A DNA stretch of 64,000 bases from an uncultured Clostridia bacterium (GTDB lineage Bacteria; Bacillota; Clostridia; TANB77; CAG-508): positions 48,372 through 112,371 of the forward strand of contig CALXPN010000006.1 of the NCBI GenBank assembly GCA_944390285.1, read 5' to 3'. Shown here in pieces: positions 19,161 to 27,548 of the stretch. How positions within the stretch are numbered: position 1 is the stretch's first letter; each line of letters begins with the position of its first letter. The notes beneath the pieces were generated by a model. The model did not search any database. It saw nothing but the letters and a program-made list of their open reading frames with translations, and was not told the origin of the DNA. The translations under genes and the position numbers were made by a program.

Positions 19161-20489
19161 TTAAATTTTATATCTATCTTCTTCATTTTCTTTTTCTTCC
19201 TCATCTTTAGCTTTTCTATATTCAATATAATCTTTCATATGATCTGTTGCAAAATTTAATGTTCTTGCAAGTCTTAGTTCTTTATCATCTTTATTTTGTT
19301 CTTGCTTTTTTATTCTGTTTATATATTTTTTATACTCAGGATTATTTTTTCTAAAACTTTCCCATTTTTTCTTGAATTCATCTATATCTCTTGTATCTCT
19401 TAAATCTTTTAAAATCTGATGTATTTTTTTGCTAGTCTCTTCGGAAAAATCTTCTATATCTTTTCTATCATAAAAAATATTTCCATCTGGATAAGGTGGT
19501 CCTTCTACTGGTTCTGGAATTAACCAATAATTTTGTTTGTCTTTTCCATTATTTGTTATAATATCTAACGCACTATAAACAGTATCCAAAACCGTTGCAG
19601 GTTCTTGAAGTTTATGAATCTCATTTTCTCTTAATAAATCCGGTAATGTCCAAGCTTGACTATTTGCAAACATTAATACTGGAAAAACACCATTTTTACT
19701 TAAATATTCTATTGAATCTAACATATCTTCTTTTGATTCTGTATCAGTATAAGTTATAAAACCTGAAAAAACAAAAGCTCCTGGCTGTATTCCAGCATTT
19801 TTTAATATATCTATTGCATTTTTAAAAATTTCTAATGGTAAATGTTTATTATATAAAACATTTCTAGACCATTCATTTACTGACTCAAATCCTAAAATAC
19901 ATTTAGCATTTAATTTTCTTAAAATTTCACTTTCTTCACTTGATAATATGTAATCTCTATATCTAAAAACATCTATTGCATGTGCTTCAATATGTAAAAC
20001 AATATCTCTTTGCAGTTCTTCAGCTTTTTCTTCTAACTTTTTTAAAACTCTTAATCTTACATCTCTTGGAAATTCTTTCTCTGAAAAAAAAGAACCTGTT
20101 GGACTTAGAGTTAAAAACACAGGTTTTGAATTTGGAAATTTCTTCTCACCATAAAAATCATTTTTTCCATATTGTTGTGATAAAACTAATCTTTCAAAAT
20201 TATCTAACAAATAATCACATTGTGCTTCAATTTCTTTTGGAGATGGCTTAGCATATTGAAATTGAGAATAAAAACAATTTGTACAACAACCACAATCACT
20301 TTTTTCACAATGCTGTCCTTGCAAATAAAAAGCTGGAAAATTTCCTAAGCCTTGTTTAGCATTTAATTCACTTGGTTCTAATGGTATTTCTTGTCTTTCT
20401 TCATCTGTAGCAGTGCTATAATAGGCACTTCTTAAATCACGTGTAAGCTTTCCAATATATTTACTATATTTAGCATAGTCTTTTTCCAT
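19161..20489 (-). CDS. Radical-SAM-like protein (Elp3/RaSEA-type barrel), function unknown
   Basis: A 442-residue protein. Residues about 60-75 hold a cysteine cluster CEKSDCGCCTNC, which can be read as CX2CX2C or CX4CX2C but not as the standard CX3CX2C. The middle part resembles radical-SAM barrels of the Elp3/archaeosine-synthase group: LTLSPTGSFFS, DIVLHIEAHAIDV, CILGFESVNEWSRN, LPLEIFKNAIDILKNAGI. The C-terminus is highly charged and probably helical. AGGAG precedes the ATG. Neighbours give no pathway. The fold is inferred from pattern only; the cluster ligands need checking. Confidence 0.55.
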   Translation of the reverse strand: MEKDYAKYSKYIGKLTRDLRSAYYSTATDEERQEIPLEPSELNAKQGLGNFPAFYLQGQHCEKSDCGCCTNCFYSQFQYAKPSPKEIEAQCDYLLDNFERLVLSQQYGKNDFYGEKKFPNSKPVFLTLSPTGSFFSEKEFPRDVRLRVLKKLEEKAEELQRDIVLHIEAHAIDVFRYRDYILSSEESEILRKLNAKCILGFESVNEWSRNVLYNKHLPLEIFKNAIDILKNAGIQPGAFVFSGFITYTDTESKEDMLDSIEYLSKNGVFPVLMFANSQAWTLPDLLRENEIHKLQEPATVLDTVYSALDIITNNGKDKQNYWLIPEPVEGPPYPDGNIFYDRKDIEDFSEETSKKIHQILKDLRDTRDIDEFKKKWESFRKNNPEYKKYINRIKKQEQNKDDKELRLARTLNFATDHMKDYIEYRKAKDEEEKENEEDRYKI

Positions 20490-20510
20490 ATTTTTACTCC
20501 TTATAAATTA

Positions 20511-21062
20511 TTATTCATTAATAATATTTTTCATTTCTTCAACTATCTTTTCATAATTTTTATTACATTTAGAAATATCATCTATACTTTCTACATCTCC
20601 AGAAGATAAATACTTTATAAATTTAAATTCAAACTCCATAAATTCAGAAATCCCATTAAAATATTTTTTTATATCTTCTATAATTTCTTCATTATCTTTT
20701 TCAGACATTTGTCCAGTTAAAATAAGATAAACTTTTTTTCCTTTTAAATTTCCATGACAAGAAAAAGGATTTAATCTATCTATCATATTTTTCAATATTC
20801 CTGTAATATGATTCATATATACTGGTGAAGCAATTATTATTTTATCTGCTATTATCATATTATCATAAATTTCTTGCATATCATCTTTTTGAACACAATA
20901 TTTGTCAAGATTTTTTATACATGCAGAACATCCTAAACAATATTTTATATTTTTTCTAGATAAAGTTATTAATTTATCATTTTTATTATCTAGCAATTTT
21001 AAATCATTTAATACTTTATAACAATTTTTATTTCTATTACTACCACAAATATATAACTTCAT
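20511..21062 (-). CDS. Flavodoxin-fold iron-sulfur/FMN reductase-like protein
   Basis: A 183-residue protein of the NADPH-dependent FMN reductase/iron-sulfur flavoprotein group. The cysteine motif CLGCSACIKN with a further YCVQKDDM, followed by ADKIIIASPVYMNHITGILKNMIDR (FMN-binding SPVY element), is typical. The first strand MKLYICGSNRNKN is shorter than usual. It probably carries FMN and an Fe-S cluster and acts as an electron carrier or reductase in the cytoplasm. It lies 21 bp upstream of the radical-SAM-like gene, same strand; the two may work together as electron donor and acceptor (inference). Confidence 0.75.
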   Translation of the reverse strand: MKLYICGSNRNKNCYKVLNDLKLLDNKNDKLITLSRKNIKYCLGCSACIKNLDKYCVQKDDMQEIYDNMIIADKIIIASPVYMNHITGILKNMIDRLNPFSCHGNLKGKKVYLILTGQMSEKDNEEIIEDIKKYFNGISEFMEFEFKFIKYLSSGDVESIDDISKCNKNYEKIVEEMKNIINE

Positions 21063-21084
21063 TATTTACTCCTATTTTATATTA

Positions 21085-21231
21085 TTATTTCTTTTTCTTT
21101 TCAGTAATTTTAGCTAACTTTTGAGCTTTTTCTTTTTGTTTATCTATTGGAAGCCATTTAAATTCAGAACAAACCTCTTCTCCATATTTAGTTGTATTTT
21201 CTTTTTTTATATTAACATCTTTTTTACTCAT
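21085..21231 (-). CDS. Small lysine-rich protein, 48 residues
   Basis: An open frame MSKKDVNIKKENTTKYGEEV... ending in KKKK, with a strong AAGGAGAT site eight bases before the ATG. It contains one cysteine and a FKWLPIDKQKEKA segment. It lies between the HipA-like and flavodoxin-fold genes on the same strand with short gaps. I do not recognise it; the ribosome binding site and spacing are the evidence that it is real. Confidence 0.6.
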   Translation of the reverse strand: MSKKDVNIKKENTTKYGEEVCSEFKWLPIDKQKEKAQKLAKITEKKKK

Positions 21232-21299
21232 ACTAAAATCTCCTTATATTTTTTATATTAGTATTTTCAAAGAAATTATATTTATTCTAAATTTTAAAC

Positions 21300-22376
21300 T
21301 TATCTTCCATCATCTTCCTGTTTTTTCATATATTCTTGATGAATTTCTTCAAAATCTTTCCCTCTAGTTTCAAAAATTCTTACAGCAATTTTTTTGTGAT
21401 TATCACTCATTCTAGTACAAGTATCTAAGATATCTTCCAAATCTTTTGCTTCAAAAGAACTTAATTTTTTATAAAAATTTTCTGCTTGTTTAGGATACTT
21501 TTTAAATATATATCTTAACATATTTTTTTGATCTGATTCATCAAATTTCTTTTCTGTATTTGGAATTGTATATTGAGGTTTAAAGCTTCTATTTATAGAT
21601 TTTTTTAGTTCTTGATCTGTCATTTTTAAATAATCTTGTATACCTTTTTCTGATTCACCTAAATAATACATATTAAATCCAGAATAATAATATGGTTCTA
21701 AACTTGCATTTTGGAAGTTTACTAAACGAACATTAAAATTTCCTCTTGATTCAAAACGTAAGCTAAATAAAATTCTATCTATCAATTCTTGTTTTATACT
21801 GTCTATTTCTTCTTTAGAATATTCATTTTGACTCTTATTTCCATGAGTTGTTAAATACCAAATATATGAATCTATATATTCATCTACTGTTATGTTTTCT
21901 GGTGCACCATGACTTAATTTTCTATCATTCTCATCTTCTAGATGCATAAGATATTTATTTCTTAGCACTTCTGGTGAAACATATGCTATATTATCATCTA
22001 ACCTTATATAAGCATTATACATTGTATCATTATTATAAACAATTGAAGATTCAAATAATGAATCCGAATATGTAGTTCTGTTTATATTTTTATGTAGTAA
22101 TAAAGCAATTTCCGTTTCTGGAACATCAATCCCTATTTTTTTACCAATTTTATATATTAGATATGGTGCATACCAACTATCATCTTCTAAATTTAATTTA
22201 TTATGCACATAACCTACCCTATATTTTTTAGAATTATATACACATTGATGTAATTTTCTATCTGGAGCAATACTTTGCCATGTTAACTCATATTCATCTG
22301 GTTGACAAATTTTCATATCATTTAATTGAGTATTTTCAATTTCATCATTTATTGATAGATCATTTTTATTGGACAT
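21300..22376 (-). CDS. Unrecognised protein with a HipA/CtkA-kinase-like layout
   Basis: A 358-residue cytoplasmic protein. The segment YAPYLIYKIGKKIGIDVPETEIALL resembles the region of HipA-like kinases after the ATP-binding lysine, and FESRGNFNVRLVNF ... EPYYYSGFNM sits where those kinases have the catalytic DRHxxN and the metal-binding YD. The aspartates are not conserved, so it could be a pseudokinase or an unrelated fold. Start at 22376 has TAGGAGG eight bases upstream; the in-frame ATG at 22403 lacks one. No HipB-type antitoxin is adjacent. It lies just before the tRNA-Leu integration site. Confidence 0.45.
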   Translation of the reverse strand: MSNKNDLSINDEIENTQLNDMKICQPDEYELTWQSIAPDRKLHQCVYNSKKYRVGYVHNKLNLEDDSWYAPYLIYKIGKKIGIDVPETEIALLLHKNINRTTYSDSLFESSIVYNNDTMYNAYIRLDDNIAYVSPEVLRNKYLMHLEDENDRKLSHGAPENITVDEYIDSYIWYLTTHGNKSQNEYSKEEIDSIKQELIDRILFSLRFESRGNFNVRLVNFQNASLEPYYYSGFNMYYLGESEKGIQDYLKMTDQELKKSINRSFKPQYTIPNTEKKFDESDQKNMLRYIFKKYPKQAENFYKKLSSFEAKDLEDILDTCTRMSDNHKKIAVRIFETRGKDFEEIHQEYMKKQEDDGR

Positions 22377-22519
22377 ATATTTTCCTCCTAAGTAGATTTT
22401 CAATATTTTTATTATAACATAGAATTGTTAAAATCGCAATTTTTCTATTGTATCAAAATAAAATATATGTATGTTTGACAAACCTACACAATTTATTTAT
22501 AAAATATTTCTTAACTCTC

Positions 22520-22549
22520 TTGACAAAACAAGTATATTTATGCTAATAT
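22520..22549 (+). promoter_or_regulatory. Promoter of tRNA-Leu
   Basis: Consensus TTGACA (22520-22525) and TAATAT (22544-22549), 18 bp apart, ending 15 bp before the mature tRNA. Confidence 0.75.
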
Positions 22550-22564
22550 AAATATTGTTGATAC

Positions 22565-22647
22565 GCGGTAGTGGCGGAACTGGCAGACGCGCTAGACTTA
22601 GGATCTAGTGGGAGACCGTGGGGGTTCAAGTCCTCTCTACCGCACCA
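22565..22647 (+). tRNA. tRNA-Leu(UAG)
   Basis: An 83-nt class II tRNA. The acceptor stem GCGGTAG pairs with CTACCGC; the anticodon stem CTAGA/TCTAG (22592-22596 with 22604-22608) encloses the loop CTTAGGA with anticodon TAG at 22599-22601. A variable arm and the T-loop GTTCAAGTC are present, and CCA is encoded. The gene is intact although its 3' end is the left attachment site of a mobile element. Confidence 0.97.
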
Positions 22648-22649
22648 AA
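22625..22649 (+). repeat. Left attachment site (attL) of the mobile element
   Basis: The T-arm and acceptor end of tRNA-Leu. It shares the 13-bp core CTACCGCACCAAA (22637-22649) and an upstream TTCAAGT with the right-end copy at 30651-30675, at the same 5-base spacing. Confidence 0.85.
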
Positions 22650-22683
22650 GAACACTGAATTTAAACCAAATTCAGTGTTCTTT
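22647..22683 (+). terminator. Terminator directly after tRNA-Leu
   Basis: A 16-bp perfect stem (22647-22662 with 22668-22683) overlapping the last A of CCA, followed by T-rich sequence. Because it lies inside the left att boundary, it is probably supplied by the element and replaces the tRNA's native terminator, now at the right end. Confidence 0.85.
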
Positions 22684-22793
22684 ATTTTTATTCAAAAGTA
22701 TTCGTAAGTATTGATGTAACTACATTGTATGCACCTTTCATTATTCAACCTATTTTCAAAATTATTTAAAATTATTCATTGTTTTTTCACTTC

Positions 22794-22974
22794 TGCACGG
22801 AATATGCACGGGAGCATTGCACGGGAATAAAAGCTCTGTAACTATATCTAAATATAGTGTTACACATCTATATACAACACTACTCGTGCACGGGACTGTA
22901 AACTTATATAAAACACGCATACTGCTACATACTCTACGGCTTTAATAGATTATAGCAAAAATTATCTGCACGGG
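22794..22974 (+). repeat. Five TGCACGG repeats, left end (probable integrase arm sites)
   Basis: TGCACGG(G) in the same orientation at 22794, 22805, 22818, 22887 and 22967. The first three are spaced 11-13 bp, about one helical turn. This gene-free 375-bp stretch (22648-23022) holds nothing else that I recognise. Two matching copies occur near the right end (30593 and 30604). Confidence 0.75.
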
Positions 22975-23022
22975 AAGAAAAAATAGGACTTTTGACAGTC
23001 CTATTTTAAAAATTTAATAAAT

Positions 23023-23331
23023 TTATCTTTCTTCTTCTAAATCATTTAATATTTGCTTTGTTAATTCTTCAACTTCTTCGTTAATTATATATGTCCAGTT
23101 GTCAGAGTAATTTGATAATAATTTTTGTTGTTCTGGTGTTAGTTGTTCCTTTAAGTCATTAAACATTTTCTGTTCTTCCTTAAATAGCGTATCTAATTCA
23201 GTATCATCTCTTTGAAGATATTCTATAATATCGTCCATTCTATATATGTAATATCTTTTCTTAAAGTCAGTATAAGTTTCTAAAGTTTCTTCTTTTGTTT
23301 CAAGTTTTTGTTTTATTTCATTTAAACTCAT
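23023..23331 (-). CDS. Small acidic helical protein of the mobile element
   Basis: A 102-residue, charged, mostly helical protein (MSLNEIKQKLETKEETLETY...) with no membrane span. It begins 17 bp after the relaxase stop codon and has AGGTGG upstream, so it is in the mob transcription unit. I do not recognise it; it may be a mobilization accessory protein. It is the last gene before the left end. Confidence 0.65.
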   Translation of the reverse strand: MSLNEIKQKLETKEETLETYTDFKKRYYIYRMDDIIEYLQRDDTELDTLFKEEQKMFNDLKEQLTPEQQKLLSNYSDNWTYIINEEVEELTKQILNDLEEER

Positions 23332-23348
23332 TATTTACCACCTTTCAA

Positions 23349-24320
23349 TTATTTTTCCTTATTTAAACCATATATAAACGAATTTACAAGTCGTTTTAAT
23401 CTATTTTTTGAAAAGTCAAATAATAAACTAACATACTCGAAAGTTTTATCAATATAATCTCTTAATGTTAAAATTTCTTTTTTCAATTCTTTGTTTTCTT
23501 GCTTTAAAGTATAGTTTTCTTTTTGTATCTGTTCAGTTTTATACATTGTTTCTTCAACAATATTCTTAATTCTAGTATATCGTTTAGCAAGGGTATTAAA
23601 CTTGTTTATTACTCGTTTATAATCATTTTTTATAACTTCAATATTATCGTTTATTTTCTCTTGTTCTAAATAGTTTGTATCTTTAAACATTTCTTGTACT
23701 TCAAAATTAGTAATCTTTTTAAGTTTTTCTATTGGTATATGTTCATTATCTTTTGTGTTTCCACGTTCTAAATCGAAACCGTTATCAGTTACATATTTAT
23801 AAAATCTATCTTGCAAAATTCTATAACTTTCTTTGCCTTTCCAAAACTCACTACAAGCTATTTTATTTATTTCTTTTCCTTTTTTATTTGTTGTATGAAC
23901 TACTGGTATAAATACAATATGTAGATGTGGGGTAGTTTCGTCATTATGGACTTTTGCAGATACTATAAATTCTTCGCCTAAATCATTGTAATTAACAACA
24001 AAGTCATAAGCTAATTTGAAATATCGTTCTGTTTCTTGTTTTCCAATTCTTTCAAAGAAATTTTTGTCAGATGTGATAACCAATTCACACATTACATTAC
24101 TAACTTTCTTTATTTGACCTTTTAGTTTGTATTTTTCTTTTATAAGATTAAAGGCTTTTTGATATGATGTATTTATAGTTTTAATAGAATAGTTTTTTAT
24201 TGAATTACTTTTATTTATATCTTTGTTAGAATAGTTAGTATTTTTTCTCTCATTGTGCCTATAAATATATGGTAGTTGTCCCATTTTATAATTTTCATTT
24301 CTTATTATTGCATAACTCAC
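23349..24320 (-). CDS. mobV: MobV-family relaxase (Pre/Mob)
   Basis: A 323-residue relaxase that nicks one strand at oriT and pilots the DNA into a recipient using another element's transfer machinery. The N-terminus MSYAIIRNENYKMGQLPYIYRHNERKN carries motif I (HNERKNTNYSN). Motif III appears as HNDETTPHLHIVFIPV (HxDExTPHxH), which binds the divalent metal. The C-terminal third (about 205-290) is a coiled coil. AAGGAGAT lies before the ATG. Candidate oriT sequences lie immediately upstream. Confidence 0.93.
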   Translation of the reverse strand: MSYAIIRNENYKMGQLPYIYRHNERKNTNYSNKDINKSNSIKNYSIKTINTSYQKAFNLIKEKYKLKGQIKKVSNVMCELVITSDKNFFERIGKQETERYFKLAYDFVVNYNDLGEEFIVSAKVHNDETTPHLHIVFIPVVHTTNKKGKEINKIACSEFWKGKESYRILQDRFYKYVTDNGFDLERGNTKDNEHIPIEKLKKITNFEVQEMFKDTNYLEQEKINDNIEVIKNDYKRVINKFNTLAKRYTRIKNIVEETMYKTEQIQKENYTLKQENKELKKEILTLRDYIDKTFEYVSLLFDFSKNRLKRLVNSFIYGLNKEK

Positions 24321-24400
24321 ATTTCAAAATCTCCTTTTTATTTTTTAGGGGAAATCTTCGTAAGCTCTTACTTATGTTCTAATACTTTACAAGCCAGCTG

Positions 24401-24445
24401 ATATAACACAACTAAAAAGTGTTAGAACATACTAGAACACTTTTT
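24401..24445 (-). other. Candidate origin of transfer (oriT)
   Basis: Upstream of the relaxase, the minus strand contains TTAGTTGTGTTATAT (from 24415 down), close to the TAGTGTGTTAT nick region of pMV158-type MobV origins as I remember it. It abuts an inverted repeat AAAAAGTGTT/AACACTTTTT (24414-24423 with 24436-24445), and a partial third copy AAAAGTGTTCTGTATG lies at 24459-24474. Position and repeat layout fit an oriT; the exact nick site is not proven. Confidence 0.55.
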
Positions 24446-24591
24446 ATACGCTATCGCTAAAAGTGTTCTGTATGATTAAGGGCAAGCCCCTAATAACCCC
24501 TTACCAGATTATTTAAAATTATTTATTGTATTCATTTGAATATCAATAAATAATGTAATTATACTAATTACTATTTTAATAATCTTGTTAC

Positions 24592-24673
24592 TTGGGAAAC
24601 CTCTGTCGGTTTCCCAAACCTTTCCACTTCATTTGTGAAATCGATTAAATACAATTTAATCAATTTCACAAAT
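24592..24673 (-). terminator. Two hairpins between the integrase operon and the relaxase
   Basis: One stem of 20 bp with a single mismatch (24631-24650 with 24654-24673) starts right after the stop codon at 24674; a second perfect 10-bp stem (24592-24601 with 24608-24617) follows. They probably end the integrase transcription unit. The 353-bp gene-free stretch 24321-24673 otherwise contains only the oriT candidate. Confidence 0.65.
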
Positions 24674-24940
24674 TTATCTTTCGTGTTCTGCATAAAAATT
24701 AGTATTTTTTCCTTTACAAATTCCGTCTATATATGCTTCAACTTCGTCCCAAGTTTTAAAGCAGTGCTTGTCGTCAACAGAATACCAGTCTTTATGTTTT
24801 GCATTTTTATCAATAATTGCAATAGCTTTGTTATATGTATAATCATTACATAGTTTTAAAAGTAATAACTCTTTGTCGCTATCCTCTAACATATATTTAT
24901 TTAAACCATTTATTCTATTTATAACATCAGCTTTACTCAT
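24674..24940 (-). CDS. Small hypothetical protein after the integrase
   Basis: An 88-residue protein (MSKADVINRINGLNKYML...) whose ATG overlaps the integrase TGA (ATGA), so it is translationally coupled to it. It is hydrophilic, with TWDEVEAYIDGICKG near the C-terminus. I do not recognise it. Its coupling suggests a role in integration, excision or their control. Confidence 0.65.
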   Translation of the reverse strand: MSKADVINRINGLNKYMLEDSDKELLLLKLCNDYTYNKAIAIIDKNAKHKDWYSVDDKHCFKTWDEVEAYIDGICKGKNTNFYAEHER

Positions 24941-26307
24941 CTTTCAAATTCTCCTTTTTCTTCGTTATCAAAATATGTTTGCAATTCCTGTAAGAAGTCG
25001 ATATTTTCTTTATATTCTTCAATAGATATTAAACACTTTGTGCTAAAATCTTCTATCATTTTAGTTAAGTCTTGTAATTTCTTTTGAAAAATACTGTTGT
25101 TTTTTTCTAAATCGGTATTATCTTCTAAAAGAACATGTTGAGTAGAACTTATAATTGCATTATTTATATAGTAATCGTTGACTTTTTCTAATTCTGCCTC
25201 TTTGTATTTATTAAAAACCGTTGTATAAGTATTCATTGTTACTGATACATCAGTATGTCCCATTAGTCTTTGAAGTGCAACAGCTCGCATACCAGCCTCA
25301 ATACATCTTGTACCGTATGTATGCCTTAAACTATGAGAACTTATATTTTCTATACCTAGTCTTTTTAATAAGGCTTTTAATTTATCATTAGCAGTAGTTG
25401 GTCTAACATAATTACCGTTAGTGTCTAAAAATAATTGCTTATCTTTATTGTTTTCAGCTAATTTCATTTGATTTATTATGTCATTTCTTATAAATGAGGG
25501 AATAGGTACTTCTCTAATTCCTGCATAAGTTTTTGTTGCTTTTCCCATTATAACTTTGTCGTTTTTATCTCGTGTTAAAGTTTTATTGACTAATAATAAA
25601 TTTTTTTGTAAGTTTATATCTGTACTTCTTAAAGCTAATACTTCGCCAATACGTAAGCCTAAATACATTTCTATTAAATAAGCTACTTTATATGGCTCTT
25701 GTGAAATAGGAATACTTGTTAGATAATCAGTTAATGCTTGCTGTTCTTCAATTTCTAATGCTCTGACAACTTTTTTATCTTTTGTACTTTTAGGCTTTAT
25801 AACATCACGCATAGGGTTTCTAAAAAGATAACCTTTATTTATTGCTAATTCAAAAGCTTGAGAGAATTGTTCCGTTATTTTCTTTATTGTAGAAGTGCTA
25901 TAATCTTTTAAAGTATTAAAATAATTTTGAATATCATTGCTTGTTATATCTATAATGTTTTCTTTTGTTACAGGTGCTTTTTCAATTTGTTTAATAGTTT
26001 TTAATATTCGATTATAAGTTCTTTCTCCAATTAAATTTAATTCTAGCTTTTTTTCTACATTTTCTCTCATAAGCTGATTTAGAGGAATACCATTATTTTT
26101 AATAAATGAATTATTGCCTTTTTGATATTGAATACTTGTTAAAAATTCTTTTGCTTCTTGTTCTGTTGAAAAAGATTTAGTTTTACGAATTTCATTATAT
26201 GTATTTTGGTCATAAATATAATAAATACATCTCCAACGTTTATCTCTTTTGTCATAATAAATACTTCCGATTTTTTCTTTATTATTATCTTTTATGGCAA
26301 TCACCAC
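24937..26307 (-). CDS. int: Tyrosine-type site-specific integrase (Tn916-like)
   Basis: A 456-residue recombinase that integrates and excises the element at the 3' end of tRNA-Leu. Residues about 10-60 (GSIYYDKRDKRWRCIYYIY) form an arm-site-binding domain, about 85-170 the SAM-like core-binding domain, and 190-385 the catalytic domain with R219 (LGLRIGEV), H325 and R328 (HSLRH), H351 (MGHTD) and nucleophile Y361 (MNTYTTV). A C-terminal extension of about 80 residues is unusual. It starts with GTG directly after the stop of the excisionase-like gene; there is no in-frame ATG nearby, so translation is probably coupled. Confidence 0.95.
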   Translation of the reverse strand: MVIAIKDNNKEKIGSIYYDKRDKRWRCIYYIYDQNTYNEIRKTKSFSTEQEAKEFLTSIQYQKGNNSFIKNNGIPLNQLMRENVEKKLELNLIGERTYNRILKTIKQIEKAPVTKENIIDITSNDIQNYFNTLKDYSTSTIKKITEQFSQAFELAINKGYLFRNPMRDVIKPKSTKDKKVVRALEIEEQQALTDYLTSIPISQEPYKVAYLIEMYLGLRIGEVLALRSTDINLQKNLLLVNKTLTRDKNDKVIMGKATKTYAGIREVPIPSFIRNDIINQMKLAENNKDKQLFLDTNGNYVRPTTANDKLKALLKRLGIENISSHSLRHTYGTRCIEAGMRAVALQRLMGHTDVSVTMNTYTTVFNKYKEAELEKVNDYYINNAIISSTQHVLLEDNTDLEKNNSIFQKKLQDLTKMIEDFSTKCLISIEEYKENIDFLQELQTYFDNEEKGEFER

Positions 26308-26613
26308 CTAAACACGTTTGTTCATTTTCCAAATAAGATAGGAAAGAAGCATTACTTGATTAGATTTACCAATATTTATTGAAGGAAAATCAACTCTTTT
26401 AAAAGTTCTATAAGCTATTGTTTCGCAGATGTTCAAATCTCGCATAATATCTTTTACACTTAACATTTTAAAAGGGTTTTTTAGTCTTTTTATACTTTGT
26501 ATAGCCATAAGTTGTTCAGGTGTTAGAGGTGCTGGTAAATTTATATTTATTTTTTTATCTTCTGTATCAATTTCATTTGCAACTTTCATTGCTATATTAT
26601 CTATTTCGTTCAT
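26308..26613 (-). CDS. Excisionase-like helix-turn-helix protein
   Basis: A 101-residue protein. Residues about 48-100 (MLSVKDIMRDLNICETIAYR ... FPSINIGKSNQ) look like a winged helix-turn-helix of the excisionase/MerR type, including the typical wing with INIGKSNQV. It lies directly upstream of the integrase, where recombination directionality factors usually sit, and its stop is adjacent to the integrase start. A strong AAAGGAG site precedes the ATG. Role as Xis is inferred from fold and position. Confidence 0.75.
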   Translation of the reverse strand: MNEIDNIAMKVANEIDTEDKKININLPAPLTPEQLMAIQSIKRLKNPFKMLSVKDIMRDLNICETIAYRTFKRVDFPSINIGKSNQVMLLSYLIWKMNKRV

Positions 26614-26626
26614 TTTATAAACTCCT

Positions 26627-27169
26627 TTAATTTGAATTATCTTTTATAAATTTCAAAATAACACTTTGTATTCCTAAAATCATTTTCAAAGTTTCGTTTG
26701 CTTCAAAACACCCATTATTATCAATGGTAGGAGAAACAATATCATTTTCTCTAATTCCTTTTTCTATAATGAGTTTGTCTTTGCTTTTTAAAGAATTTTG
26801 TTTTGAGTTTGGAATATATCTGCCTTTTTCGTCAAAATTATCATAGTTAAAACTAGCTCTTTTCAAAAATTCTCTATACTTGATAGCTTGTTCTTTTGTT
26901 AATGATTTATAGGTTTCATTTTCTCTGCAAACTATAACTACATCTCCTCGTATAGATGAGCCAATACTTAAAAATTCTGTATTTATATAAATATTAGGTT
27001 TTAAATGTTCTCTGTGTTTTCGTGCAATTATTGTTATATTTTCATATGGTATATAGTCCAATTCGCCACCCATTAAATCTTCAAAGGACTTTTGCTCATT
27101 TTGAATTTTCATAAACTCTGCATCTGTGCCAACTTTTTTATAAATGATTATAATTTCTTCATTAGTCAT
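26627..27169 (-). CDS. DUF3846-like accessory protein
   Basis: A 180-residue protein of the element. The part IYKKVGTDAEFMKIQNEQKS, GGELDYIPYENITI, NIYINTEFLSIGSSIRGDVVIV resembles DUF3846, small proteins of unknown function common on mobile elements. The C-terminal 60 residues are unique. I chose ATG 27169, which overlaps the stop of the upstream small gene (27162), suggesting coupling; a GTG 9 bases upstream is the alternative. Confidence 0.55.
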   Translation of the reverse strand: MTNEEIIIIYKKVGTDAEFMKIQNEQKSFEDLMGGELDYIPYENITIIARKHREHLKPNIYINTEFLSIGSSIRGDVVIVCRENETYKSLTKEQAIKYREFLKRASFNYDNFDEKGRYIPNSKQNSLKSKDKLIIEKGIRENDIVSPTIDNNGCFEANETLKMILGIQSVILKFIKDNSN

Positions 27170-27338
27170 ATAAATCACTACTTTCGTTGTTCAAGTTTGA
27201 TAGATACTGTTGATATGATAGGTTGTCAAAGTATTTTTGATTTTTGCTATCGTCTAAACTAATTACATTTTCTGTAAATAGGTTGTCCTTAATTTTATTT
27301 AGTTTTTCTTTGGTAACAGGCTTTGAAATTTTTTTCAT
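27162..27338 (-). CDS. Small protein, 58 residues, first gene of the integrase operon
   Basis: The frame starts MKKISKPVTKEKLNKIKDNLF at 27338 with a strong AAAAAGGAGAT site nine bases upstream, and stops inside the start of the DUF3846-like gene. It is hydrophilic and ends NLSYQQYLSNLNNESSDLYD. I do not recognise it. It is probably the first gene of a unit reading on to the integrase. Confidence 0.65.
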   Translation of the reverse strand: MKKISKPVTKEKLNKIKDNLFTENVISLDDSKNQKYFDNLSYQQYLSNLNNESSDLYD

Positions 27339-27440
27339 TTTTGAAATCTCCTTTTTAAAATTCGATTTCCAGAAATCTTTTCTTGTTCGAACAATTTAAG
27401 TTTAGCACGGAAGAAGTATATAAAATCATTTCGCCTAGTT

Positions 27441-27457
27441 ATGCGTAAAAATGCGTA
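27441..27457 (-). repeat. Direct repeat upstream of the integrase operon
   Basis: ATGCGTA occurs twice (27441-27447, 27451-27457), one helical turn apart, about 100 bp before the first gene of the integrase operon. Possible regulator or excisionase site. Confidence 0.35.
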
Positions 27458-27483
27458 GGAAAGCATAGGAATTTATAAAAAAA

Positions 27484-27542
27484 GACACAAAAATAAGACC
27501 TAACTAATAATCAAAATTTACTAGCAAGCCTTATTTTGTGTT
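27484..27542 (-). terminator. Terminator after the Spo0A_C-domain gene
   Basis: ACACAAAAATAAG (27484-27497) pairs with CTTATTTTGTGT (27530-27541) around a long loop; on the minus strand a T-run follows. It lies just past the stop at 27549. Confidence 0.65.
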
Positions 27543-27548
27543 TTAGAA

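Noticed and set aside
22794..22974. Repeats resembling a short CRISPR array
   Set aside because: The repeat unit is only 7-8 bp, spacing is irregular, and no cas gene is present; integrase arm sites fit better.
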